From NCBI GenBank assembly GCA_025174535.1, contig JALBUN010000023.1:3100001-3164000 (forward strand): a stretch of DNA of 64,000 nucleotides, in the 5' to 3' direction. Both the position numbers and the translations under genes were made by a program. A model generated the notes under the pieces. The model did no database searches. It worked only from the letters and a program-made list of their open reading frames with translations, and had not been told where the DNA came from. Positions 25,314-36,286 of this stretch are shown here, piece after piece. The stretch is from Cantharellus purpuraceus. Taxonomy: Eukaryota; Basidiomycota; Agaricomycetes; Cantharellales; Hydnaceae. How positions within the stretch are numbered: the stretch's first letter is position 1; each line of letters opens with the position of its first letter.

Positions 25314-28300
25314 TTATACAGAACCACGGGACCTCCTGGCTGCTCGCTTATCTGCTGCAATGCATTTCAAGCGTGCCTGCTCTATAGTTCGCATCCAGTT
25401 TTGAGCGTCCCTTGCCGATGGCGCTCGAAGGTTGATCACTTCGCCGCCTCGAGGATACGCCAGGACAAGTTTAAAGCCCAAATCTTCTGTGGTGAGGAAT
25501 TAGCGACAATGTAGGACTCAGTCTTCGTGATGCTTACGACGTCCTGTCCCCTCGCGAACTTGCAGCTCTGGTAATGGTATGGGCTGTTGTAATGGTGATC
25601 ATCGTTGAATGTCATGTTGCGAAACAACTACTTTACGCACCATTCGGTATAGAGTTCGCCCCGCTTCCTCTGTGAGTACGAGTATATCAGAGCAGAGGAA
25701 CCCATGCAACTTCCGGCTACTCTTTGCTTTGGACAGCGGGCCCTCCTTGATTAACTTGCGTGGCCCCATATTACGTGTTGGCTGCGTGAGGTCAAGACGC
25801 CTATAAAGATGAACTTCAGTAGTTTCCTATCAGGTGGAGGCGGAAACTGGCCCTTGATCGATCCAAAGGCTTTGAGAGATTTGTTGAAGCCGGTCATGCC
25901 CCTCTTGATCACGAATGCTCTCGTTTATCGCGTCAAGAATACGTTCGACTTCGACGACTGAAGATTCAAGAAGCTTTCTTTCAGGTTCAGTATGTGTTTG
26001 TCCGAGAATCTGCGAGTACTGTCATGATCTGATGATATTATTCAAAACACCAACTCACTTGCCGCGTAAGGAGAGGATATCGAGTAATGCGTTGCACTGT
26101 AGTTGGATGAGTAGGTAGTAGTTATTAAGAATACATCACAGCTCACTGGGGGTGAGTAAGTAGCTAGAGAGGTCCAAGCCTCGGACAGCTGGGTCGTCGC
26201 GGAGGTGCTGAGGGGCGATAGATCAGGTCAGTAATGTCCGCACTAGTTGGTTCATAGTCACACCTGAAGCTGTGCTGCGAGCTCTGGTCTTGAATCACGT
26301 AGAGATTGAAGAATTTTGATGGCTGCTCCAGTGTTCACGCAGTATTGCTGATACAATCATGTCAATGCCAACGCGAAGCACAGCCAAAAGTGAGCCAACC
26401 ATATATACACCCATCCTAGCCATATGTTTTTCTAGTATATCACCGATTTGGTCAACGTACAATCGACACTCTTTTTGACGATCCTCTAAAGAGCTTAGAA
26501 AAGTCTGGAACAATCGAAACCTTCCATTTTAAGCAATTGTCCTGAATAAAATATTATGAGGGATAACGCACTGTATTTGTAAGGAGTATGTCGTCAACGT
26601 TAGCGAAGATGACCGTGATGGCCTTTTGATCAAGCGTGGGTATCATGCTGCTATAGAAAGTCTGCGGAAGAGTTCTGTACATCAGTGATATTGTAAGGAC
26701 GACACAAGGAATCCTCTGACCCCGACAATAAGCTGGAGATCTCGCACATATGCACTCTCTGTCGCAATGAGCTCGAATATCGCCTGCATGCTATCAGACA
26801 AAAGCTGTGTATGTATTGTCAAAAGGCAAGTCACCTCTTGCCTACGCCGTTCTTCTGGAGGAATTTCATCAAGAGCAGTTTTGTCCACCAAACTGGACCA
26901 GGACTATAGATAGAGTATAGGGTTCAATATCATTATAAGATAAACACACAAGAGTACGCACCGAACCGAACGCCGGACTAGTCTCAGGGATAGTAGGTAC
27001 ATTCATAATGGGGCCTGAGATTGTCAGGCCATTTAGATTCAGACGTTTCTCCGAGTCAGGAACCGGTGTCCGCCGTCCTAGGAAACTCAACAGCCCAGAG
27101 TAGCCATGACTCCGATTGTCCTCTCTGGACGTTGTAGGTGCAAGAGTCAGAGATGAGGCACTAGGAGAGGAAGGAGGGTCAGATGCAGAAGCAAAAGAGG
27201 TTCGTTGTGCTAAGCTCTGCTTATACGCCTCATATCGATCAAATGCATCGTCCACACGCAGTATGGGATCGCCTGCAGTGGAGTCATTTTCTATAGGGAT
27301 TGGGGGTAAATCACGTTCAGGCGCTGGCTTTGCAGGTTGAGAAGAGTGGCTAGGAACGGCAGGGGCAGGTCGGCGAGCTCGAAGAGACTTTGAACGGGCA
27401 AGCGCACGAGGTGCTGAGCTGGTATCATGCTTAAGAATGAGTCCAGCAGCCGAAAGCACTCGCTGACGCTCAAGTTCTCGTGCATCGTACTCAGCTTGTC
27501 GCTGTTCTTCAGTATTACCTTCTTCACTTGCTTCGGATTCAGAGTCAGAGTCGCCTTCAAAGGATAAATACTCCTCAGGTGACGATTCATTATCATCATC
27601 GTGGACCCCTTTCGCAAGCGGAGACGAAGGAAGATGATCAGCATGCTCAGGTGGTGTATGGTGAATGTCCTGCTTTGATGTTGGAGCAGACGCGTGTGAA
27701 TCTTGGGGAGCTGGCATCCGGGGTCCATGTGAAAGAGTCAATCGAGTATTGACGGACATACATGGAAAAGAAGCAAAGAAGGAAAATTTCAGCCTGCTTG
27801 CCAACGGCAGCGCAATTGAAAAAGAAACTCAGAGGAAGGAGAATAGTATGCTGGAAAATCAAGGTTGACTAACCACCAATGACTTCCAAATAAGCCGCCG
27901 GCGCTATGAATATAACACCATCTCGTTCTGTTTTCCACCAATCCTCCTCAGTTCGGTCAATGATTGCAAGTTCTTCTCCCTCTGTAAACGGCAGCTCATC
28001 GGCGCCATTGCCCGCATACGTATATAGCGCTTTCGCCCTCACTGATTCAACAAAAAAATATCGTCATATAAGTCATCAATCGAGAGGTCGTACTCACCAT
28101 TCTGTTCAAGCTCCTGCACATAAGTACTTGGGAAGAACCCAGACTTCCCCTCTTTAACAAGAGTACCATACCACCATTCCCCTCCGCTTTTTGATGGATG
28201 AGCTTTAATCAAGAGGTTTTCACCGAACGCTAACAGTCAAGCTATAAGAGCCATCCCCTTGCAAGCATCGAAAGGCAACATACATAGGTCTTCTGCACGC

Positions 28301-31300
28301 TGTCCCTCATAAGGGTATAACGATCTCACCCGATACTCTGCCGCTGTGTTAGGATCATATTGAAGTGCACCAGATAGTATTTATGATACCTTTGTTTTGG
28401 TCCACATCTTCTAATGGGTCCTTAGCCACCTCAGGAGTCAGCTGTGTTGCCGAATCGTCAATTTGAATGTCTGGCACTGTTGGGATTGTTGGAGGTGTTT
28501 TAAACTCTTCTTCTTCCTCAACTGTTGTCGGGAGCTGTGGGGGAGTAGAGCCATCTGCGGCAAGGCCGGCGTACCAATCCACAGATTGCCTGCTGCTATG
28601 ACGGGACATACTGGTCGATTCCGCTGAGGACTCTGGAGCAAGCGACTCTGCCGTCCGAGATGGAGATGGTGGGGGATGCGGCTGCGTAGTGATATGTGAT
28701 GGCGGAGCAGAGTCGCCCAAAACAATGCCAGACACCGCTGCCGTGCTCCTGTCATTGGTTACCGCCTTGCGTAGCCTGGGAACACCGCCTGTAATTTGAC
28801 TAAACAATGCGCCGCGATCTGCGCTTGCAGCTGGGGCAGAAGTGCCACCGAAGGCAGGTGGCGGGGGCGCGGGAGGTGCTGCTGGCGGGGCAGGGGCCGG
28901 CGGAGCTACAGTAGCTTGAGACACAGGTGGCGGTGGAGAAGTGGGTGTCGCAGGGGATTGTCCACGACTCGGCATCATTCCTCCAAAAATCTTCTGTGCA
29001 AGCATATCGCGTGTGCCTCTAGACTTATTATATTCATCATCACTACTGTCATCTTCTTCCTTTTCCTTAAGATCATCCCATTCATCGTCGCTCTCGGTTG
29101 GGGCCGTCGTATATGAAGCCTTAACGGGAGGCGGAGTGGGTGTAGTCACCGGAGCTTGGGCGCGGAAAAACGGATTTGTGCCACCAGTACTCGTCGGAGA
29201 AGGGGAAACCGATGGTGCTTGGTTCATAAGGCGGTTGAATGGATTAGTACCTGAAGAAGTTGTGGATGGAGGAGTAGCATTGTTCATAGCACTGGGAGCG
29301 GGAGGGGCAGGCGGCGCAGGAGGGGTAGGAGGGGCAGGAGGGGCAGGCGGCGCGGTCGAAGCCGGAGGAGGAGCAGGTGCGGGTGGAGGTGACATAACTC
29401 GAGGAGTAACAGCAGCCGGAGCCGGTGGTGCCCGAGCAGACGGAGGATTTGCTCTAATTGCAGGAGCGGGAGGCGCTACTCTGGCACGAGAAGGCGGGGG
29501 TGGGGGTGCAGATCCACGACTAGCAGAGGCTTTAGCATCCAAGAATGCCTTTCGACGAGCTTGATATTCCTCCTCCGCACGTCGTTGCTCCTCTTCTTGT
29601 TCCTGCAGTTCTCGCAAACGAGCCGCCCGAGTCTCACGATCCTTCTTTAATGCCTCCTCTCGTGCACGCAGAGCCTCCTCCTCTGGATCAATCTCTGGCA
29701 CGGCGGGTGGCGCCGGTGCCGGAGATGGTTGAGAGGATGCTGACGGCGGTGCAGAGGGACGAGCAGCTACGGGAGGACGGAGAGCTCCACCTTTACGGAT
29801 GGGGGGCGGAGGAGCTGGTGCTCTGGCTTTAGGCGTCGGAGTGGCAGGTGCCGGGGCGGGAGGAGCAGGGGAGACTGCGTTTGGCTTGTCGTTGACTTGC
29901 TTGGACGCCTTTGCGGACTCCAGTCGCTCTTTCCTCAAACGCTCACGTTCTTCTGCATCCTTTTCCGCTTGTTTGGCCTTCTCTTCGGCTTCCTTACGGT
30001 CCGCAGCAAGGCGGTCCTCGACGCTTGAATCTACCGTAGGCACCGAACCGACACTGGTAACACCAAGAATACGCATCCGCTCCTGCATTCGCCGCGCTGC
30101 TTCGGCTTTGATGAAAGCCTCCTTTTCTTCAGCCGTCATTGACTTAGTGTTAGGAGCAGGGGATGGAGTAGTAGCCGAAGGTGCACTGGGTCTTGAAGCA
30201 GCAACAGCAGCCTGTTGAGGGGGAGGGGAACGTGGGGATACTGAGGGGCTACGAGGACGAGAATCCCGAGAACGATCCCTAGCAGAATCGCGTCCTTTGT
30301 CACGTGTATAGGGCGAATCTCTGTCATAGTGTCTGTCGCTGCGGCTGTACTCCCTGTCGTCGTTCCTGCTGCGAGGGCGACGATCGTCTCTATCGAATGT
30401 GCCTCGTTTGTACCCACGATCTTCATCTTCATCACGATATCTATCGCGCCGGGACGAATATCCATCGTCGAATCTCGAGTACTTATCATTGTTGTGATCC
30501 CTGGCACGCGCCCAATCCTCCTTCTCCCTCTCCCTGCGTCTATCTCGTTCCTCAATTCTCCTTTCGAGCTCCGGCAAGCGTTCGTGCATGAGATGCAAAA
30601 GATCACGCTCCAGCTTCCTTCGCTCCTCGTCCTTGGAAAAAGATCGTGGTCCACGGCTGACATAGTCTATGTCATCCTGCACGCGACGAACCCTGTACCG
30701 GAGGTCTTCCATCTCTTTGTCCAGTGCATCATCCTCAGCAGTACGGGATGCGGACTCCGCCGACACTTTCTCAAGCATTTTTGACGTATTTTCAAGCTGC
30801 CTACGCATCTCATTGAGATCGGCTGCTGGACTTTCATTTCCTGTGCGCACCGCACGGCGGTCTATGTGTCGGTTGGCAGGTTTGTAACTCGAAAGTTCGT
30901 CCTCATTGTGTCTATAAATTGTGCCATCCCTGCTGGTATTGGCGTGATTTGACACGCCACCATGGAATGAGCGAACTGGCAATCTAGAGGTTGGCTCGTC
31001 GGAGCCATTGGTAGCTCTTGCATGTCCATCGTTCGCGAGAAGGCTTTTGACGATATCGACTGAACTATCTAAATCTCGTGAAGATGGGGGTACCAGTTCC
31101 TGAGGGAGTCTTTCGGGGATCTCATTCCCATTCAACCCTACAATGAAACATGAGAAGAAGTAGTGGAGAAGTGATATTGTACACACGGCGGTAAATCAGC
31201 GCCATTGCAACGTGAAATTCAGCCAAATTGAGCTTTCCACGATCGTCCTGATCAGCCAAAGACCTACGGCATTGTCAAAAACACATATGATTTAGACAAG

Positions 31301-32190
31301 GCGACGTAAACACACCAGATACGTCTCATGTCTTCTCGGTCGAGACCACTTTGTCCAAAGACCTGTAATGCAGTCTCACCGCTGATGAATCCTGCACCCT
31401 GCGTATCCCATGCCCGAAAAATCTGATCATATTGCTTCCGCTCAGCCTTGGTTAGTGCCCATGGTACCTTAGGCGCCGCCGAGCCCCTTTGGTTTTGGTT
31501 ATGCTGCTGGATAGACTGTTGCAACGAAAGACCCTGTTGCTGCTGAGGTGCCCCGGCAAACTGGGGGACACCAGAAGGCGCGTACGGAGCTGATAGATTG
31601 GCAGGCATGAAAGTACTACCCATCATCTGGAGACGAGGGTCGACGAAACCAGTCATCTGAGGTACAAGTCCACCGCTTCCTACAAAGCCGGTTTGTTGAG
31701 AGACAAGCTGGGAAGCAGGCGAAGGCGAGAGGAACGATCGCTGTTGTTGAAGCCCACTTCCAAGCAAGCTAGGGTTTGCCTGAGGAGGTTGCAATTGCGA
31801 CTGCGGCTGGCCCTGGAACTGAGTAGGAATTGGAGGGACGGGAGGCGGTGGCGGTGGCGGACGATGCTGAAATCCTGACCCTCCCCCTTGAAATCCGGTT
31901 TGTTGAATACCTATACCGGTGCTGGGAAAGCCAGTTGGCTGAGGCTGTTGAAAACCTGCCTGCTGAGGCTGCTGAAAACCCGTCTGTTGAGATTGCTGAA
32001 AGCCTGATGGTTGCTGAAAGCCTGTCTGCTGGGGCTGAAACCCTCCTGGACGTTGTTGAACGAATCCCGTAGGCTGAGGCTGCAGACCGCCTCCGAAGCC
32101 CGGTTGTTGTTGAAAATTAGAAGGAATGCCCGTCTGAAGAGGATATTGTTGTTGAAACCCGGGCTGTCCTTGCTGCCATTGTTGAGCCAT
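25314..32190 (-). CDS. CIN1: intersectin/Pan1-like endocytic scaffold with RhoGEF
   Basis: Eighteen exons, all phases consistent, give 1,951 residues. Domain order: Gln-rich region with repeated QxTGF units (about 1-230), one EH domain (about 240-330: WALTKAERKQYDQIFRAWD, GFISGETALQVF, SLADQDDRGKLNLAEFHVAM), a charged coiled-coil and RD/RS-rich part (about 390-600), Pro/Ala-rich low complexity, a WH2 actin-binding motif (about 1085-1115: GALFSQITGG, LRKAVTNDRS), two SH3 domains (about 1235-1360: SLYPYEGQRAEDLSF, GEWWYGTL; ALYTYAGNGADELPF, DWWKTE), a DH domain (about 1620-1830: AIFELIATESAYVRDLQL, QRITRYPLL) and a C-terminal PH domain ending DAQNWMRTIEQA. This order matches the basidiomycete Cin1/intersectin type linking actin, endocytosis and Rho-family GTPases. 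Oddities: only one EH domain, a 163-nt intron (27711-27873) and a GC-AG intron (25801-25851). Confidence 0.92.
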
Positions 32191-32456
32191 CGATGTGAGC
32201 GAGAGCGCAAGGCAGCAAGCTGTGATGTTGGTTGTAAATATTTGGTGGCCGCAGCGACGGGGTTTGAATCTCTTAAGCCTGACAAAAAAATTTACACAAC
32301 ACTTGGGATGAAAGAGTACGGAACAGAATCGACATAAAATGCGAACGAACATTTCCAAACTTAGGTGAAACTAGCCAGTCATCCGTCCCAAACAAGACCA
32401 AGACCATCTTCCTCAGAGTGCGTCTGTCCGAAATTCAGTGAGCTCAAGCAAACTAG

Positions 32457-33964
32457 CTAAGAGTCATTTGCGACCGTAGGGACCTTGCATCTTGCAAGAG
32501 ACTGGAATCGCTGTGTTTGCTGAAGTGCGACAGAGTACAGCATGCGGTTGAAACCAATGCATTGAATCCCGACAACGGCCACTTTGAGTGCTCCAGCGGC
32601 ATACAATTGTGAGGTCTCAAAGATAATCTGGGGCGTTACATTCTTGCGTCCTGCTAGAGTCTCCTTCACCAATGCGTCTCGGGTCTAAAACACGGTGAGA
32701 ACGGGCAAAAATATTAGAAGTGGGCTTCCCTCTTGACTCAAGTTGTCAAACTCTTTTGGTGTCAGGTCCTCCAACCTCAATGATTTGTAAGTGCCAGTGT
32801 AATACCACTCTCCATTCTTTTGGTAGAAACATTCTGCGTAGAATATATCACTCAGAAGTCACAGAATGAATTTTCATGAGTCCCTCGCCTGTAGGTTTTG
32901 GCATGCGTCCCTTGATATCCACCTTGGCCCATCGATGTATTACATTCGAGCGGGGACCGGTGTCACATTTGTAGAGGGGGGTAAGATAGAAGCCATGTTC
33001 TTCCCGCTCTGGGCACCACATGGTGGTGTGTTCCGTAAAGGCACAGTATCCTGTCAGACTTTCCGAGAAGTTGACCTGAATTTGACAGCTTCAAAGGGGC
33101 TCGAATAGCTCACGCATTCTTAAGAGACTAAAAAGTGCTAGATAAGTAACCTGTCATGAAGGCATCTAATGGTTCTGCTTACGCCGGATGCACTACCCAG
33201 TAAGAACTCGTGCAAAGTGAAGCGTTCTGGTATTCCAATGGGCTTGAGAATGTCAAGGGGGATATCGTTCGGAAGAGGCAGGCGACCAAGTATCTCGAAT
33301 CTCGTTTTCATCATTTCTTCTGGTGAGCGGTATACAGGCTGGAGGAAAGGGGTTAGCTAGCGTGGATTGGTCACAAAATTAAGTATTCCTTGAACTCCAC
33401 ATCAAGTATCTTATCGTCTTGCTGGATACACGCTTGGCATCCGGCTCCAACCTCAACAGTCGTCTTGGTGTTCTATGTAGTGACGCGATGAATCTGTCCT
33501 TAGATACATAAAACTCCTACCTTTAGCTTTTCGATTTCTTCCCTGAGTCCCTTCTCTTCGACTTCGTATCTTTCGTTAGACTTCCGGAGCCGACTCATTT
33601 CTTCTAACAATTTCTCCAACTCCAAGCTCTGTGACCTCTGTACCTCATGACATTTACTCTCCGCACGCAGACACCTCGCCTTCGTGTCCTTGTAAAGTAG
33701 CATATACTCACTAAGGCGATCTGTTGTGATTGCGTTGTCTAGAGCCAATGCATCAAACTTGATCTTGAGTTGTTGATTCTCCTCGAGGGCGAGTGACACG
33801 AAGTTAGAGGTATTCTGAGATGAATGAAGAGGCTTTGAAGGATGTATTGGGGGGAAAATAGACACCATATTATCGCCGTATGCCAGTCCGGCCAGTGCGC
33901 TGCCAGTGTCTGACTTGTAACCCTTGCCAGCCAGACCAGATTGAACAGTAGACGTTCCCAGCAT
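32457..33964 (-). CDS. DUF6697-domain protein with coiled coil
   Basis: Starts MLGTSTVQSG; residues about 50-148 form a charged coiled coil (LALEENQQLKIKFDAL through EEKGLREEIEKLK). The C-terminal half matches the DUF6697 family as I remember it: PVYRSPEEMMKTRFEILG, FTLHEFLLG, CAFTEHTTMWCPEREEHGF, ECFYQKNGEWYYTGTYKS and ETLAGRKNVTPQ..TSQLYAAGALKVA. Clear exons are 33964-33521, 33338-33183, 33075-32889 and 32833 onward, with the last ending at 32457. Two junctions are not resolved: the 3' end of the exon starting 33472, and the join between FDNLS and TRDALVKETLAG near 32690-32750. The intron 32834-32888 starts GC (G|GCGAGG) and restores the codon for Glu in TECFY. Function unknown; family is largely confined to Agaricomycetes to my knowledge. 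Confidence 0.75.
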
Positions 33965-34629
33965 AACTTGAAGAGAGAAAGATGTCCCAAGTGATGAGAG
34001 ATATAGGCCAAGCGAGGCAGACAGTAGGTAAGATGCTGTTTAGACGGAGTCCGAATGGGCACGGGTTGACAAATAGACTAGTTCAACAAAGTAAATTCAG
34101 ACCTACACCATTGAGAAGAGCAACTACTTACACTGTCTACAGGAAATTGTAGTCAAGTCATCAATGTGGCCTTACGTTGAATCCGAGCTTGACGCGTATT
34201 CCATTTTATCACGTGATCGGGAGGTATCGATTCTCTGTGCTGATGCTTTCAAGCGACGAAAATGGAACAGCATGTTGGGAATACGGTCACTATGTAAGCC
34301 CGAACAATGGTCCGTGCGTTCAGCGACTGCCGCTTGGCAAGAGATATACACGGACAGAAAATTTCACTTCACCTCAGTGAAGGAATCTCACTGAGGTGGT
34401 ACGTGGTTATTTTTTTGAGTTAGATTAGTATTGACCCGCATTAGTTATCTTATTAGCCCATTGTGCATTAGTGGCTACACAGCAGACTCGGCAGAGCCAT
34501 TGTATGCAAGCGCCTCTCACAAGTGAAGTACGAGGGGAACAATGTCTCTCACTCATGTGTGACTGTGAGATAATATGACCTTCCAATTCAAGAAAATAAG
34601 TCACTGCTACATCTCAGGACAGCACCCAA
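33965..34629. other. intergenic interval with a hairpin
   Basis: Between DUF6697 start and the dehydrogenase stop; should hold the DUF6697 promoter. Apart from the inverted repeat at 34370-34398 nothing recognisable was seen. Confidence 0.4.
34370..34398. repeat. perfect 11-bp inverted repeat (hairpin)
   Basis: CACCTCAGTGA, a 7-nt loop (AGGAATC), then the exact reverse complement TCACTGAGGTG. It lies about 230 nt downstream of the dehydrogenase stop on that gene's transcribed strand and about 400 nt upstream of the DUF6697 start. Confidence 0.85.
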
Positions 34630-36185
34630 TCACAAGTGAGCTCGACCACTGATTAACGCTCCACCATCGACTACGATGTGCGCGCCTGTCACATGTGCAG
34701 AAGCTGGACCGGCAAGGAAAAGCACTGCATAGTATGAGCCTTGCCGGTATGTACGGTATGATATTCAAAAGGCTTACAGACGCCCGCTATGTCTCTTGAT
34801 TCTCCAACCCGACCTAGGGACAAAGTATACATTAATGACCGACCCTTAAAAAAGGTGGTTGAAATGAGCACCCATAGGCTGACTCGCTGTCATATCATTC
34901 GCTGCCTGCTTGAAGCCAAATGCCGTCATCTTAGATGGGAAGACGCTAAGAAGGTTCGAATAAGAGAGACTATCAAGCACACAAGAGTCACTGAAACTTG
35001 CCCAGGACAGATAGCGTTAACTCTAAAAAATCATGTATCAGTGAACCAGCATCTACTAGTGAAGATGCGCAATCCGTTACGTGATAAATCGGCTTGTAAG
35101 AGTCGATGCCAAGGTAGAGGTCAAATGGTTGACTGCATGACAGGGTATCAGCAAGGTCATCTAGCCAAGGACATTAGGAGCAGCACCTGCGGCTTTACTC
35201 GTGTTGTCTGAATAAAAGCGCTGTCTCAATGTTAAGCCCCATAATAAAAATAACAACGACGCACAGCTCCATAGTCCTGTACCTTTGGCTGCGACAAAGC
35301 TTTCTTCCGCTCTAGTTGCTATGCTGGCCACGGACGAAATGTTGATGACGCGGCCAGGGTCATAATTCGTGGAATCCTTTGCAAGAAGTTCTGTCAATCT
35401 AGAAAATCGTATTTTAAACCTCGGAGCCATCACGGAGATCCGCTAATCTACCCTTGAGTTACTGGAAAAGGAGAAATTAAGCTTTGATCACACTGTGGTT
35501 GAGTAACAATGTACCATAAAATATGCTCTTTACATTTAAAGCCAAAACGCGATCCCAGCCTTCTTTTTCCGGAAATCTAGAAATGGCTGCTATTGGCGGC
35601 AAATTGGTTTGATCTAGTGACACAGACATACTGGTCATATGGAGCTCCCCAAGTTGCTCCAGAATTGTTGACAAGGATATGTATCTTAGACTCCTTTTGC
35701 TTGATAGCGTTAGTCAATTTGTCGCATCCCGCTTTGGACTGGTGGGTCCAAATCATTTGAGCGTGTTCAGCGTTGCGAAAATGCCAGAGAAACACTGACA
35801 CTAAGATCCGTCACTATGTACTCACAGCTACCTGGACGTATCTTTTGCAGTCTTTCGGATACCTACAGCTCATACGTCCATAAGCTGGTTCAACGTATGG
35901 GGTCAATAAAATACCTCCTTCAATTGCGACTCCTTCCTAGAAGCAATATAGACCTTGGCACCGTTTTGTACAAGTGCGGTGGCAATCATAGTCCCCAACC
36001 CTGACCCTCCTCCAGTTACAACAGCTGAAGTGAAGCGCACAGGTGAATCATACGAATGAGAACTTCTAGAGTATTAGTACTGACCAACCTTGTCCTTGAC
36101 ATTGAATAACGTGGTTATTCCCAGATCTATACGACGTTCAGCTTTCACTGGTGTTAAGCACAGCAGACCGGACCATACCTGACAT
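34630..36185 (-). CDS. short-chain dehydrogenase/reductase (14 exons)
   Basis: A classical SDR of 277 residues. Motifs: cofactor loop VVTGGGSGLGTMIA, LVNNSGATWGAPYDQ, GWDRVLALNVKS, RVINISSVAS, the active-site SYNTSKAA (Y-x-x-x-K), VNAICPGVFPSKMTAFG, and VTGAHIVVDGG near the end. Exons: 36185-36179, 36126-36085, 36024-35915, 35862-35800, 35738-35632, 35576-35515, 35461-35452, 35398-35265, 35207-35187, 35132-35081, 35022-35002, 34945-34872, 34813-34778 and 34724-34630, all in phase. The first coding exon is 7 nt and the seventh 10 nt. Intron 34946-35001 uses a textbook GC donor (GG|GCAAGT). An Asn-Ser-Gly in place of the usual NNAG is normal for this fungal subgroup. Substrate unknown. Divergent from THI20. 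Confidence 0.92.
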
Positions 36186-36286
36186 GTTATCGCCTGTGGT
36201 ATGCACTGTTACAGCAGTTGCTGTATATATACGGTGACCGGGCTGGGTATAACCGAGGATCTCACGTGCAACTACTGAACAACGCC
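36186..36286. promoter_or_regulatory. short bidirectional promoter SDR/THI20
   Basis: Only 101 bp separate the two start codons. A palindromic TATATATA at 36224-36231 lies 56 nt before the THI20 ATG and 39 nt before the dehydrogenase ATG, so it could serve either direction. Inference from position only. Confidence 0.55.

Noticed and set aside
27647..27870. A possible small exon within the 163-nt intron of the intersectin-like gene
   Set aside because: A two-intron version is in frame but needs a poor GAG acceptor and encodes an odd apolar stretch; the single long intron gives a cleaner join.
28941..29564. Gly/Ala-rich 207-codon plus-strand frame
   Set aside because: Exact antisense of the Pro/Ala-rich region of the intersectin-like protein.
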